A stretch of 64,000 nt of DNA from Arsukibacterium ikkense (GCF_000987775.1 NZ_LAHO01000002.1:186001-250000); one strand, 5' to 3'; positions 45,762 through 55,414 are shown, counted from the stretch's first letter. A program made the numbers and translations. Notes: generated from the sequence alone by a model not told the origin.

Positions 45762-46457
45762 ATGAGTAAAAATGTTGGTCAGGCGCTGGTCGATATCTTT
45801 GTCGCACCCAAGCAAGTATTTACTGCATTGCCCGAGAAAAAAAGCTGGAGCTGGATAGCCCTGTTGCTCATTATCGTGGTGAGTACCGTCAGTATATGGT
45901 GGTTCTTTGCTGGCATGAGTCCGGAATGGATCGTCGAGCAACAGTTGGCATCTGTTGCCCATACCATGACACCTGCCGAAATTGAGCAAAGCCGGGCAGT
46001 TATGGGGCAAATGGCTGATAAAACAGGAATTATTGCGATTGGCGGCACAGTGATCGTAACGCCAATTTTGCTGGCCTTGGTGGCAGCTTACCTGATGCTG
46101 GTGGGAAACCCCGGCCAAAAACGCCCTTATGGTGACTGGTATGCTATGGCCGTCTGGAGTTATATGCCATACGTGATTAACATGCTTGGGTTGATGATAT
46201 TGATCCTGTTAAGCAGTGATCCGAATATGTTACTTAACACCGCAAATTATCTGTCATTGAACCAACTACTACTCGGCTTGGAGACTACTCATTCCTGGTA
46301 TAACTGGGCTGAAAACCTGAACTTAATCTATTTGTGGATAACAGCTTTGTTTGCTATTGGCCTGCACAGCTGGAGTGGTTACAGTGCCGCGAAAAGTAGC
46401 ATCTTAGCCGCCTTACCCCTGCTGGTTATTTTTGGCCTGTGGGCTGTGTTTATCTGA
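45762..46457 (+). CDS. YIP1 family membrane protein
   Basis: 231 residues with about five membrane helices. The N-terminal VDIFVAPKQVFTALPEKKSW (in parts) is the usual opening of bacterial YIP1-domain proteins. It is followed by the adaptor, ATPase and permease genes with a 22-base gap, as seen in other MacAB-like clusters. The role is unknown; a membrane partner of the exporter is possible. Confidence 0.85.
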   Translation: MSKNVGQALVDIFVAPKQVFTALPEKKSWSWIALLLIIVVSTVSIWWFFAGMSPEWIVEQQLASVAHTMTPAEIEQSRAVMGQMADKTGIIAIGGTVIVTPILLALVAAYLMLVGNPGQKRPYGDWYAMAVWSYMPYVINMLGLMILILLSSDPNMLLNTANYLSLNQLLLGLETTHSWYNWAENLNLIYLWITALFAIGLHSWSGYSAAKSSILAALPLLVIFGLWAVFI

Positions 46458-46479
46458 ATCGAGTAAACGGAATTAACCG

Positions 46480-47628
46480 ATGAAAAAAATGCTGATATTG
46501 CTGGTGATTGTTGCGGTACTGGTGGGGCTGATTAGCCTGAGCCAATACCGCAAACAACAACAAACAACCAGTGTTACCACAGCGCTGGTCAGCGAAGGCG
46601 CATTGGCCGACAGCATTCTGGCGTCTGGTAACCTGGAGTTTAATACCCAAATTCAGATCCGCTCTGAAGTGACCGGCCGGGTACTGGAAGTGCTGGTTGA
46701 AGAAGGTGATGTGGTTGAACAAGGCCAGATACTGATGCGGCTGGACGACACCGCATTTGCAGCAGATGTGAACCGCACCCGTGCTATGGTGCAAAGTCAG
46801 CAAATAGATATTGCCCGCGCTAAAGCGCAACTGGCTGATTTACAGCGCCAGTTCAGCCGGCAACAACAGCTATATAGCAGCGGGCTTATTCAGCAGGAAA
46901 CCATAGATAGCTTGCAAAGCCAGCTGGATATTGCCGACATTAATGTCCGCTCGAGTGAAGCCGCATTGCAACAGGGTCTGGCTACCCTGGCCATGGCCGA
47001 AGATAACTTAAGCAAAACGGTGTACCGGGCACCCATTGCCGGCTTACTTTCCACCGTAGACATTAAACCAGGTGAAACCGTAATAGCGGGCAGCACCAAC
47101 ATTATTGGCAGCCCGCTGATGACCCTGGCCGACCCCAGTGCCATCCTGGCTGAACTGCGGGTAGATGAAGCCGATATTGCCAATGTGCATCTGGGCCAAC
47201 AGGCTGAAATTTTTGCTGCGGCTTATCCGCGCCAGGCAATTAAAGGCGAAGTGATTCAAATTGCTACCTCGGCCCGTTACATGAACCAGAGCCAGAGCTT
47301 ATCATTCCGGGTTAAGGTGTTATTGCAGCCGGAAGATATTGCACTATATCCGGGGATGAGTTGCCGCGCAGAAATTATTCTGGCGCAAAAGCCGCAAAGC
47401 TTGCAGGTGCCTATTGCCGCTGTTCAGCAAAATGAACACTATTTTGTCTGGATAGTACAGGATGGATTAGCCACAAAACGCCAGGTAACCCTTGGCATGG
47501 CCAGCGATATTGCCCAGGAAGTGTTAACCGGTGTACAGGTTGGCGATGAGGTTATTACCGGCCCTGCCCGCACCATGCCTGGCCTGACCGAAGGGCGGCG
47601 TCTGACGACAGAACTGCGGGATAACTAG
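46480..47628 (+). CDS. MacA-like periplasmic adaptor (HlyD/RND family)
   Basis: 382 residues. An N-terminal anchor (about 3-20) is followed by the lipoyl half-motif [20 protein letters not shown] (in parts), a coiled-coil hairpin (about 95-165), the second lipoyl half ([18 protein letters not shown]) and beta-barrel and membrane-proximal domains. It would bridge the ABC permease to an outer-membrane channel. The ATPase gene follows after one base. Confidence 0.93.
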   Translation: MKKMLILLVIVAVLVGLISLSQYRKQQQTTSVTTALVSEGALADSILASGNLEFNTQIQIRSEVTGRVLEVLVEEGDVVEQGQILMRLDDTAFAADVNRTRAMVQSQQIDIARAKAQLADLQRQFSRQQQLYSSGLIQQETIDSLQSQLDIADINVRSSEAALQQGLATLAMAEDNLSKTVYRAPIAGLLSTVDIKPGETVIAGSTNIIGSPLMTLADPSAILAELRVDEADIANVHLGQQAEIFAAAYPRQAIKGEVIQIATSARYMNQSQSLSFRVKVLLQPEDIALYPGMSCRAEIILAQKPQSLQVPIAAVQQNEHYFVWIVQDGLATKRQVTLGMASDIAQEVLTGVQVGDEVITGPARTMPGLTEGRRLTTELRDN

Positions 47629-47629
47629 T

Positions 47630-48340
47630 ATGAGTAACGCCGTGATCCAACTGCAGCAAGTCAGCAAACGCTATCAGATGGCCGATGAAACGTTCTATGC
47701 ATTAAAGCAGGTTGACCTGACCATCACTGAAAATGACTACGTTGCGATTGTCGGGCCTTCAGGCTCAGGTAAATCAACCTTAATGAACATTCTGGGCTGC
47801 CTGGATACACCAAGCGCAGGCCACTATCAGCTGGCCAACCGGGACGTATCAACCATGAACGAAACCGAGTTGGCTGAACTTAGAAATGAAGCTGTTGGCT
47901 TTATTTTTCAAAGTTTTAACTTATTACCACGCGCCACTGTGCTGGCCAACGTTATGCAACCTCTTATTTACCGTGTCATGGCCAACAGCACACGCAAAGC
48001 ATTGGCGCTGCAGGCATTACAGCGGGTTGGCCTGAGTGACAAAACCGGCCATTTACCCAATCAGTTATCCGGAGGCCAGCGCCAGCGGGTGGCAATTGCA
48101 AGGGCGCTGGTTACTAAGCCACGCATTTTGCTCGGTGACGAGCCCACCGGCAATCTGGATAGCAAAACCACTAAAGATATTATGGCATTATTTGATCAGT
48201 TACATCAGGAAGGCCATACCATTATTCTGGTTACCCATGAGCAGGACATCGCCGACCATTGTCAGCGGGTGATCCGCCTGGTTGATGGTGAAATTGAACA
48301 GGATTTTCGTAATCCGCAGGAACACGTCGCCCATGCTTAA
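47630..48340 (+). CDS. ABC transporter ATP-binding protein, MacB/LolD type
   Basis: 236 residues. Walker [10 protein letters not shown] (about 44-52), Q-loop [10 protein letters not shown], signature [15 protein letters not shown] and Walker [13 protein letters not shown] are intact, with the switch His in VTHEQD. It energises the permease encoded next, whose start overlaps by eight bases. Domains fused in E. coli MacB are separate here. Confidence 0.96.
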   Translation: MSNAVIQLQQVSKRYQMADETFYALKQVDLTITENDYVAIVGPSGSGKSTLMNILGCLDTPSAGHYQLANRDVSTMNETELAELRNEAVGFIFQSFNLLPRATVLANVMQPLIYRVMANSTRKALALQALQRVGLSDKTGHLPNQLSGGQRQRVAIARALVTKPRILLGDEPTGNLDSKTTKDIMALFDQLHQEGHTIILVTHEQDIADHCQRVIRLVDGEIEQDFRNPQEHVAHA

Positions 48341-49571
48341 ATTATTACATGCCGGATTTGAAGGTAGCAAAGCGGCTTTCGGCTCTATTCGTGCTCATGG
48401 CCTGCGCAGTGCACTGACCACTCTGGGTATTATTATTGGCGTGGCCGCCGTGATAACGGTAGTGGCTATTATGCAGGGCCTAAGCCATAGCATTACCAGT
48501 CAGCTGGATGACTTAGGCAGCGATATGATTACGCTTAAAGCCTACACGCCAACCAATCAGCAAATGCTGGGGGTACAGAACCGGCTGCATTATGACGACT
48601 TTTTGCTGTTAAAAACCCGGGTAAACAATGTCGAAGATATGACCGCCAGTATGCAGGCCTTTAGTATGGGCTCTCAGGTGCAATATGGCCGTAACACCGC
48701 TCAGTCGCAAATTATCGGTACCGACAGCAGCTATCAGAATGTGGTTCGGGTTTACCCGGACGCAGGCCGCTTTTTATCCGGCAGTGATGATGATCGCCGC
48801 CGCCGGGTAGCTTTTATCGGCTCGTCGCTGATTAAGCAGCTTGATTTGCCGGCTAATCCGGTGGGTGAATTTATTAACCTGTCGGGTGACTGGTTCCGGA
48901 TAATAGGTGTGGCCGAAACCCGCGGTAGCCTGTTTGGTTTTGATCAGGATAATTATATTATTGCGCCGTTCAGCACCATCCGCTCTTTAAGTGGTGAACG
49001 TGCCGCCCGCAATATAGAAGTGATGTTCCGGCCGGCAGCCGGGGCTGATCCACTGCAAATTCAGCAACAAATGCGTACTATCTTACGCCAGCACCATAAA
49101 CTGGCCGCAGATACACCCGACCCCTTTGAGTTTGTCAGTGCTGAGCGCATGATAGCGCAATTTAATACCATTACCCGCAGTATTACCCTGGTCGCTGGCG
49201 GTGTGGTCAGTATCAGCTTACTGGTGGGTGGCATTGGCGTAATGAATATTATGCTGGTATCGGTTACCGAGCGTACCCGGGAAATTGGCATTGTTAAGGC
49301 GCTGGGCGCCACCCCGCAGTTTATTTTGATCCAGTTTCTGGTAGAAGCGTTGGTATTATCGCTGTTTGGCGGCATTATTGGCTTAGCGCTGGGTGCTGGT
49401 GTTGCCAGTTTTATTGGCTTAATGATGCCCGCCATGCCAGAAGCACTGATACCACTATGGGCCGTTCTGCTGGCCATTGGCTTTACCACCCTGATAGGAG
49501 TTGTATTTGGCCTGGCGCCAGCTATTAAAGCCTCGCGTTTAAACCCGATAGATGCATTACGTTATGAATAA
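48333..49571 (+). CDS. ABC transporter permease, MacB-like
   Basis: About 412 residues. One membrane helix follows the FtsX-type start [20 protein letters not shown] large periplasmic core lies between about 65 and 285, and three C-terminal helices ([27 protein letters not shown]-type) end with [13 protein letters not shown]. It exports a peptide, lipid or antibiotic from the periplasm with the adaptor. The frame opens at 48282, but ATG 48333 overlaps the ATPase stop and starts MLKLLHAG. Confidence 0.95.
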   Translation: MLKLLHAGFEGSKAAFGSIRAHGLRSALTTLGIIIGVAAVITVVAIMQGLSHSITSQLDDLGSDMITLKAYTPTNQQMLGVQNRLHYDDFLLLKTRVNNVEDMTASMQAFSMGSQVQYGRNTAQSQIIGTDSSYQNVVRVYPDAGRFLSGSDDDRRRRVAFIGSSLIKQLDLPANPVGEFINLSGDWFRIIGVAETRGSLFGFDQDNYIIAPFSTIRSLSGERAARNIEVMFRPAAGADPLQIQQQMRTILRQHHKLAADTPDPFEFVSAERMIAQFNTITRSITLVAGGVVSISLLVGGIGVMNIMLVSVTERTREIGIVKALGATPQFILIQFLVEALVLSLFGGIIGLALGAGVASFIGLMMPAMPEALIPLWAVLLAIGFTTLIGVVFGLAPAIKASRLNPIDALRYE

Positions 49572-50691
49572 CCAGCAAAGTTACTGGCAGCAGCACTGGT
49601 ATTATTGCTGGCACAGCAGCAAAGCCTACCGTAAAGGACAGGCATTAAGCTTGGTGTTATTTATACTGTTTTTTCTACTGTATTCCCTCCCCTTTATGCT
49701 GGGTGCGCAAGCTGAGTTTATTTTGTTTTTCTTGCTACGCTATGTATTGGAAGGTATCAGCTTTATATTGCTAAGCCATTTTTTTCTGCGCCCCGTGCTT
49801 AAGATCCATTTTCTACGGGGTTATTCCTGGCGGGCAGCCATTCAAATTATAATTTGGATGAGCCTGGCGGCGCTGATATTGGCATGTGTTAGCACCTTTG
49901 TCTCTTTTTTGCCTGCTTTGGCGAAAACCGATATGCAGCAAGTTACTCTGGTTAATAAAGACAGTGTTGAAGGGCTACAAATGCATTTTAGCCGTGCATC
50001 CATGCTGGTTATGCTGTGGTTGATGCACATCAGCTTGTTTTTGTTTTGGAGCTTAATTTACCTTGGCTGGCAAATGCGCCAAAGCCGTAAAGCCTTGCAG
50101 GAAGAAATGCAGCAAGCCAGATTACAGCAGTTAACCAATCAACTAAACCCGCATTTTTTGTTTAATGCACTAAACAGCATCCGGGCACTTATTTTTGAAG
50201 ATCAGCACAAAGCCGCAGATACCGTGACCCAGTTAGCCGAATTATTCCGGGTGCATTTACAAGCACACTTGCGGCCCACTGCCAGCGTGCAGGAAGAATG
50301 GCTGTTATGTCAGCATTACCTGAAAATAGAACAGGTCAGGCTGGAGCAACGCTTGCAGGTAGAGGTGGATATTGCCGATGAGGTAGCTCAGCAACTTTTA
50401 CCCACACTATGCCTGCTAACCTTGCTGGAAAATGCGGTAAAACATGGTATTAGCCCTAACGCTGCGGCCGGCAACATCCAGATAAGCGCCAAGCGGCTGG
50501 GTAAACGCTGGCAACTACTGCTCACTAACTCCGTCGGTGCAGCCTCCAATAGCCAGTGTACCGGCACTGGCTTAGCCAACTGTCGCAAACGCCTGCAACT
50601 GATGTTTGGCGATAAAGCCAGTTTCGAAGCTGACCTGGGTAATGGCCACTATACGGTGCGCATGGAGCTGCCTTATGCCTCATCATTATAA
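49564..50691 (+). CDS. LytS-type sensor histidine kinase
   Basis: About 375 residues. Four hydrophobic helices fill the first 175 residues. The His_kinase domain has QLNPHFLFNALNSIRALI (phospho-acceptor His about 199), EQVRLEQRL and the ATPase N-box LLENAVKHGI, ending with GTGLANCRKRL. This is the LytS/AlgZ class that pairs with LytTR regulators. The ATG at 49564 overlaps the permease stop by eight bases; an earlier ATG at 49552 is possible. It is the likely sensor for the MacAB-like exporter. Confidence 0.92.
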   Translation: MNNQQSYWQQHWYYCWHSSKAYRKGQALSLVLFILFFLLYSLPFMLGAQAEFILFFLLRYVLEGISFILLSHFFLRPVLKIHFLRGYSWRAAIQIIIWMSLAALILACVSTFVSFLPALAKTDMQQVTLVNKDSVEGLQMHFSRASMLVMLWLMHISLFLFWSLIYLGWQMRQSRKALQEEMQQARLQQLTNQLNPHFLFNALNSIRALIFEDQHKAADTVTQLAELFRVHLQAHLRPTASVQEEWLLCQHYLKIEQVRLEQRLQVEVDIADEVAQQLLPTLCLLTLLENAVKHGISPNAAAGNIQISAKRLGKRWQLLLTNSVGAASNSQCTGTGLANCRKRLQLMFGDKASFEADLGNGHYTVRMELPYASSL

Positions 50692-51427
50692 AACCTTAAT
50701 TGTTGACGATGAGCGGCTGGCCCGCAACGAGTTAAAGCGCTTATTGCTGCCCCACCCCGAATGCGAGATAGTGGCCGAAGCCGCCAGTGCCACAGCAGCA
50801 TTGGCTATACTGGCACAGCAAACTATTGACCTGGTATTTATGGATATTCAGATGCCGGAAATCAGCGGTATCGAGCTGGCTAACGACATTCCGGAAGCTA
50901 CCCGCTTTGTGTTTGTCACCGCTTTTAACAGCTACGCACTGGATGCCTTTTCATTAAATGCTGTCGACTATTTACTTAAGCCCGTCGCGCCAGAGCGGCT
51001 GGCAAAAACCATCGCCCGGCTACCGCCACCACAAGCCAGCCCGACAACTGCAACCAACACCGAACCGCAGCCAGCAGTGAACTGCCTGCCAGAACATCAT
51101 GGTATTTTACTGAAATTTGGCGATATTAACCGTATTGTCCGGCTACAGGAAATTTACCGTTTTGAAAGCATCGGCAACCATGCGGCTGTTTACACCAGCT
51201 ATGGGAAAAGCTTTATTCACAGCTCCCTGGCGCGAATTGAGCAAAAACTAGACCCGCTATTTTTCTTTAAAACCAGCAGAGCTGACATTATTCGGATTGG
51301 ATCAATTAGTCATTTGGAGCCTGCGATAGCCGACGGCGGATTAATTGCCGTATTGCAAGACGGTCAACATATCAATGTCAGCCGCCGCCAGGCGCAGCAA
51401 CTTAAACACCAATTCAGTACATTCTAA
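50675..51427 (+). CDS. LytTR-family response regulator
   Basis: About 250 residues. The receiver domain has VDDERLARNEL at the start, the phospho-acceptor Asp in LVFMDIQMPE (about 56) and Lys in LLKPVAP (about 106). After a Pro/Thr-rich linker, the LytTR DNA-binding domain (about 150-250) shows IVRLQEIYRFESIGNHAAVYT (in parts), KSFIHSSLARIEQKL and the terminal HINVSRRQAQQLK. ATG 50675 overlaps the kinase by 17 bases. The direct repeat at 45374-45406 is a candidate binding site. Confidence 0.94.
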   Translation: MPHHYKTLIVDDERLARNELKRLLLPHPECEIVAEAASATAALAILAQQTIDLVFMDIQMPEISGIELANDIPEATRFVFVTAFNSYALDAFSLNAVDYLLKPVAPERLAKTIARLPPPQASPTTATNTEPQPAVNCLPEHHGILLKFGDINRIVRLQEIYRFESIGNHAAVYTSYGKSFIHSSLARIEQKLDPLFFFKTSRADIIRIGSISHLEPAIADGGLIAVLQDGQHINVSRRQAQQLKHQFSTF

Positions 51428-51448
51428 CTGGGGTTGTATTGCCTCAAC

Positions 51449-51763
51449 TCACGCTGCATTTAACGGCCTAATACGTGCAACTTCGTCTTTAACAACTTGT
51501 GCGGCTACCCATAAATCAACAGCACGCTGCGCATTTAACCAGAACTCAGCTGAGTTGCCAAACAAACGGCTTAAGCGAAGTGCCATTTCTGGGCTGACCG
51601 CACGGCGTTCGCGCAGCAGTTCATTTACTGACTGACGCGACACGCCTAACGCTTCAGCAAGCTTTGTCGCTGTTAACGCATAGTCTGGTATAAAATCTTC
51701 TCGTAGCATCTCACCAGGGTGGGTAGGTTTGCGCTGCAAGCCAACGGTATTTAGAATTGTCAT
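51449..51763 (-). CDS. higA: HigA family antitoxin
   Basis: About 104 residues. KPTHPGEMLREDFIPDYALTATKLAEALGVSRQSVNELL (in parts) is the classic HigA start with an XRE helix-turn-helix (about 30-60), and SAEFWLNAQRAVDLW follows near the end. It neutralises the HigB RNase and represses the operon. ATG 51763 has GAGGT about eight bases upstream; the frame opens earlier at 51814 without support. Toxin-first order is typical of hig systems. Confidence 0.95.
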   Translation of the reverse strand: MTILNTVGLQRKPTHPGEMLREDFIPDYALTATKLAEALGVSRQSVNELLRERRAVSPEMALRLSRLFGNSAEFWLNAQRAVDLWVAAQVVKDEVARIRPLNAA

Positions 51764-51779
51764 AGGGGTACCTCTAAAT

Positions 51780-52061
51780 TCAGTGGTAATCGCATACTTC
51801 AACATCGTATGCATTACCCTCTACAAAACGAAAACAAATCCGCCACTGGGTGTTTATTGAAATAGCATGCTGCCCTTGCCTGTCTCCTGACAACGCATGC
51901 AGTCGGTTGCCGGGTGGTACTTTCAGATCATCCAACTGCTTTGCCAGATCAAGATATTCCAGTTTACGGGCAGCTCTTTTTGCTATTTCAGGCGGAAACT
52001 TCTTTGTCCTGCCGCTAACATAAAGTTCCAACGAGCGTTTATCTGCAAACGTTTTAATCAT
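51780..52061 (-). CDS. higB: HigB family toxin (RelE/ParE superfamily)
   Basis: 93 residues. MIKTFADKRSLELYVSG, FPPEIAKRAARKLEYLDLA (in parts), LKVPPGNRLHALSGDRQGQHAISIN (in parts) and WRICFRF are the conserved HigB strands and helices. It is a ribosome-dependent mRNA interferase in characterised members. The gap to higA is 16 bases. A perfect -10 and two overlapping palindromes lie just upstream. Confidence 0.95.
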   Translation of the reverse strand: MIKTFADKRSLELYVSGRTKKFPPEIAKRAARKLEYLDLAKQLDDLKVPPGNRLHALSGDRQGQHAISINTQWRICFRFVEGNAYDVEVCDYH

Positions 52062-52077
52062 GCGTCAAAGCGTAGCT

Positions 52078-52102
52078 TGTCACGTGACACGTGTCAATTA
52101 TA
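52078..52102 (-). promoter_or_regulatory. higBA promoter and palindromic operator
   Basis: TATAAT on the minus strand (52097-52102) is a perfect -10. Directly downstream are two overlapping perfect palindromes, TGTCACGTGACA (52078-52089) and GACACGTGTC (52086-52095), sharing four bases. They cover the expected start of transcription, 17 bases before higB. HigA-type antitoxins bind such palindromes, so autorepression is likely. Confidence 0.75.
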
Positions 52103-52133
52103 CTGGGTCGTTTTACATTCAGTATTTATCAGA

Positions 52134-53039
52134 TCAACCAAGCTGCTGCCGGTACCACTCACCGACGATTAAACTGGCCGCGACACTGACATTCAGCGAT
52201 TCCACTTTGCCAGTGCCTGGTATTTGCAGTGCAATATCGGCGCTATTTGCCACGGCTTTTGATACACCAAACATCTCCTCGCCAAATACTATTACCACTT
52301 TTTGCGGTAAGGCCGTGTTATACAACGACTGGCCGCCATGGCTTGATGTGGTTACCAGGCTATAGCCCGCTTGCTTGCATAGCTGCAAGGCTAGTGGCAT
52401 ATCATCACAGCTAAGCGGCGAAATAAACTCGCCCCCACCCTCGGCCGTGCGCAGCGCTGCACCCGACTGCAATAACTGCGGCTCGCGCATAATAATACCG
52501 GTTACCCCAAAATGGGCGCAGGTACGGGCAATCGCCCCTAAGTTGTGCGGGTTGCCTACGCCGTCGAGGGCCAGTAAACAGTCATGCCGGGGTATAGTTT
52601 GGTTTAAATAACTGGCAATACTGCTAATGGGCTTACGTTTTACCAGCAACACGATACCGCCATGGTGCTGGCTGGCGGCAACTTTCTCCAGCTCAGCATC
52701 ATCAACAATGTGATAGGCCTTTTTTGCTGCGGCCAGGTACTTCATGACATCAGCAAATTTCGGTGCCAGTTGCTGGGATATATATAAGCGGATAATCGCT
52801 TCAGGCCGCTGGCTAAACAGCACCCGACAGGCGTTGTCACCGTATACTTTACTTTCATCCTGCACCGCTTTTGCCGCGTGCCCCTTGCCACCGGCTGCAC
52901 CGCGGTTAGGCTTACCAGCGCCAGCCTTATCAGTTTTTGTCCACGGCTTTTGTAAGGCTGTATGTTTATGGTCTTTATTGCCCGGTTTGGCTTGTCGCTG
53001 TTGCTGGCTGCGGCCAGCGCGTTTGGGTTGATCAACCAT
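52134..53039 (-). CDS. yfiF: TrmH-family RNA methyltransferase (YfiF-like)
   Basis: About 301 residues. A basic, low-complexity N-terminal tail (about 1-60) precedes a substrate-binding domain (RVLFSQRPEAIIRLYIS, HHGGIVLLVK) and a SPOUT knot domain with NPHNLGAIARTCAHFGV, GEEMFGVS and ESLNVSVAASLIV. It resembles E. coli YfiF along its length. It should methylate a ribose 2'-OH in tRNA or rRNA; the target is not known to me. ATG 53039 has AGGA seven bases upstream. Confidence 0.9.
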   Translation of the reverse strand: MVDQPKRAGRSQQQRQAKPGNKDHKHTALQKPWTKTDKAGAGKPNRGAAGGKGHAAKAVQDESKVYGDNACRVLFSQRPEAIIRLYISQQLAPKFADVMKYLAAAKKAYHIVDDAELEKVAASQHHGGIVLLVKRKPISSIASYLNQTIPRHDCLLALDGVGNPHNLGAIARTCAHFGVTGIIMREPQLLQSGAALRTAEGGGEFISPLSCDDMPLALQLCKQAGYSLVTTSSHGGQSLYNTALPQKVVIVFGEEMFGVSKAVANSADIALQIPGTGKVESLNVSVAASLIVGEWYRQQLG

Positions 53040-53169
53040 GAAAAAGTCCTGAATACCGTGATATGGCGCCAATTTTAGCATTGCTGCCCTGCTATTACTT
53101 GTATTTTTCAGCTAGCTCAGTATCCTTGGCGGCATCATTTATGCGCACTTTTTCCGGGGTTATTGCCGC

Positions 53170-54021
53170 ATGCTTAGTTATCGTCACAGTTATCATGCCG
53201 GCAATCATGCCGATGTGTTAAAACATCTGGTACAGGTGGCCATTCTTGATTACCTGCTGCAAAAAGATAAGCCGCTGTGTTACCACGACAGCCATGCCGG
53301 TGCGGGTTTATATAGCCTTGGCAGTGAGCAGGCACAAAAAACAGCCGAATATCAGCAGGGCATTGGCCGTTTATGGCAGTATCAGGCCAAGTCTGCCGCA
53401 CTGGCCAGCTATTTAAATCTGATTAACAGCCTGAACCCGGATAATAACCTGGCATTTTACCCCGGCTCACCGAAAATTGCGGCCATGCTACTGCGCCCGC
53501 AAGACACAATTCAGGCTACCGAGCTGCATCCCAGCGACTTCCCCATTTTGCAAAGCCAGTTTGCCCGGCGCCGCTACAGCCGCATTGAACATCTCGATGC
53601 CTGGGCCGGTTTTAAAGCCATGTTACCGCCACTGGTAAAACGTGGCCTGGTGCTGATAGACCCACCGTACGAACTGAAAACCGAATATAGCGATGTGGTG
53701 GCGGGGCTGGCAGAAGCGTACCGGCGTTTCCCACAAGCTACTTACGCTATCTGGTATCCGGTGATTGAACGCCCGGCCATCGAAGCCTTTATTAATGCCA
53801 TTGTTGCTACCGGCATTAAAAACCAACTGCGCATTGAGTTTTGCCCGCAGCCTGATAAAGCCGGTTTTGGCATGAGTGGTAGCGGCATGCTGGTGATAAA
53901 TTCCCCCTATACCTTAGCGGCCAGTATGCGTGAAGCACTGGCCGAGCTGGCGCCGATGCTGGCAGGCAGTGATCATCAAGGTAGTAACCTGTGGCAAGTC
54001 AGCCAGCTGGTAGGAGAATAA
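53170..54021 (+). CDS. rlmJ: 23S rRNA (adenine-2030-N6)-methyltransferase
   Basis: 283 residues. MLSYRHSYHAGNHADVLKH is the family N-terminus; CYHDSHAGAGLY contains the cofactor site and DPPYE (about 163-167) is the N6-methyltransferase catalytic motif. GFGMSGSGMLVINSPY ends the fold. The S1/P1 nuclease gene begins at the next base after its stop. Confidence 0.96.
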   Translation: MLSYRHSYHAGNHADVLKHLVQVAILDYLLQKDKPLCYHDSHAGAGLYSLGSEQAQKTAEYQQGIGRLWQYQAKSAALASYLNLINSLNPDNNLAFYPGSPKIAAMLLRPQDTIQATELHPSDFPILQSQFARRRYSRIEHLDAWAGFKAMLPPLVKRGLVLIDPPYELKTEYSDVVAGLAEAYRRFPQATYAIWYPVIERPAIEAFINAIVATGIKNQLRIEFCPQPDKAGFGMSGSGMLVINSPYTLAASMREALAELAPMLAGSDHQGSNLWQVSQLVGE

Positions 54022-54831
54022 ATGCATTTAGTAAATAAGATAATCCGCGTTAACGGCATCTGCTTACTTAGCATCATGTTACTGCTGCTGGCAGCAGAGA
54101 CTCAGGCGTTTGGCCGTACTGGTCATAATATGATTTGCGACATGAGCTATCAGCTGGTGCAGCCGGCTACCCGCAACAAACTAGATAAGTTATTACAGGC
54201 CACACCCTATCAACGCTTTGGCCCGGCCTGTGTCTGGCCTGATGAAGTGCGCTCGCAAGATGAATTTGCCTGGAGCCGGCCACATCACTATATTAATTTA
54301 CAGCGTGGCGAAACCAAGGTTACCCGCCAGCACTGCCCCGAAGTGGGTTGTGTGGTATCGGCCATAGAAGATATGCAGCGCCGGTTGCAACAGGATAAAA
54401 CAGACTGGCAGGCGCTGCTGTTTTTGAGCCATCACATTGCTGATTTACATCAGCCGCTGCATGTTAGCTTTGCTGATGATTTGGGTGGCAACCGCACTGC
54501 CGTTTACTTTTTTGGTGAGCCCTCCAATTTACATGGCGTGTGGGATACCGCCATGCTGGTTAAACTGGGCTACAACGAGCCGGCAAAACAGCAACAATTG
54601 TTTGCCAGTTTAACCCCGGCAATGCAGCAAAAATGGCAAGACAGCGACCTGATGACCTGGACCAATGAATCGGCCAGCATCACCATCGGCCTGTATCAGC
54701 AGTACCGGCCGGGCATGTTAATTGATGACAGTTATCTGACTAAGCATCAGCAGGTGCTGGAACAACGCCTGCTGCAAGCGGCTGTGCGGCTGGCGGCAAC
54801 CCTTGATGCATTATTTGCTGGAAAAGAATAA
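54022..54831 (+). CDS. S1/P1 family nuclease, secreted
   Basis: 269 residues with a signal peptide (about 1-29, ending ETQA). The mature start FGRTGH corresponds to the zinc-binding WGxxGH of S1/P1 nucleases, with Phe replacing the usual Trp. Further zinc ligands are in WPDEVRSQDEF, RPHHYINL, SHHIADLHQPLHVSF and LGGNRTAVYF-to-LHGVWDTAM. It would cleave single-stranded nucleic acids in the periplasm or medium. It abuts rlmJ without a gap. A GAAA-tetraloop hairpin follows the stop. Confidence 0.92.
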   Translation: MHLVNKIIRVNGICLLSIMLLLLAAETQAFGRTGHNMICDMSYQLVQPATRNKLDKLLQATPYQRFGPACVWPDEVRSQDEFAWSRPHHYINLQRGETKVTRQHCPEVGCVVSAIEDMQRRLQQDKTDWQALLFLSHHIADLHQPLHVSFADDLGGNRTAVYFFGEPSNLHGVWDTAMLVKLGYNEPAKQQQLFASLTPAMQQKWQDSDLMTWTNESASITIGLYQQYRPGMLIDDSYLTKHQQVLEQRLLQAAVRLAATLDALFAGKE

Positions 54832-54839
54832 CAGCTTAA

Positions 54840-54861
54840 CCGCTAACTGAAAAGTTAGCGG
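54840..54861. other. Perfect hairpin with GAAA tetraloop between convergent genes
   Basis: CCGCTAACT (54840-54848), GAAA, AGTTAGCGG (54853-54861) form a 9-bp perfect stem eight bases after the nuclease stop. The arm overlaps the stop codon of the opposite-strand gene. There is no U-tract on either strand, so it is not a classic terminator, but it may protect 3' ends or help Rho-dependent ends. Confidence 0.55.
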
Positions 54862-55400
54862 ATCCAGCCTTTGCTGATCTGGCGAAAGCTTTCATGATCG
54901 CCGCGCTCTAACCATTCAAACGCCAGCATTTCTTTGCTGATTATCTGGCAACCCGCCTGCTGCATCCGGCTAAGTGCCAGTTGCTTATTATCAGGCGTGC
55001 GTGATCCCACCGCCTCAAAAACCACAAACACCTGATAACCTGCTGCCACTAAATCCAGCGCAGTTTGCAGCACACAAACATGGCTTTCGGTACCTATCAA
55101 CACAATTTGCTGCCGGCCAAGGCTAACCAGTTGTTGTTGCACTGCAGGCTCACGCCAGGCACTGAAGTGAATTTTCTCCATTACCGCCTCGTCACTCAGC
55201 AATTCACGGATGCTGGCGACGGTATGGCCCAGCCCCTTGGGGTAATGCTCAGTGGCCAGCAACGGAATATCCAGCTGCAACGCCACTTGCAATACCCAGG
55301 TAGCCGCCTGCTCTAACGCCTTTGTGTCATAAATTGCCGGCGCCAGCTTTTGCTGAATATCTATCAATAACACTAAGCTGTTGTTAGCTTGTAATAACAT
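54855..55400 (-). CDS. Isochorismatase-family cysteine hydrolase
   Basis: About 181 residues. The triad is visible: Asp in LLIDIQQKL (about 14), Lys in MEKIHFSAW and Cys in ESHVCVLQTALDL (about 110). ATEHYPKGLG fits the YcaC-like subgroup. The substrate is unknown; relatives hydrolyse amides or isochorismate. ATG 55400 starts MLLQANN with GGAAC upstream, while the longer frame to 55457 overlaps the next gene. It is downstream of the sigma factor pair with a 14-base gap. Confidence 0.9.
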   Translation of the reverse strand: MLLQANNSLVLLIDIQQKLAPAIYDTKALEQAATWVLQVALQLDIPLLATEHYPKGLGHTVASIRELLSDEAVMEKIHFSAWREPAVQQQLVSLGRQQIVLIGTESHVCVLQTALDLVAAGYQVFVVFEAVGSRTPDNKQLALSRMQQAGCQIISKEMLAFEWLERGDHESFRQISKGWIR

Positions 55401-55414
55401 CACCGTTCCACTTG

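Noticed and set aside
51449..52061. Recent mobile-element insertion carrying higBA
   Set aside because: No transposase, terminal repeat or target duplication was seen on either side.
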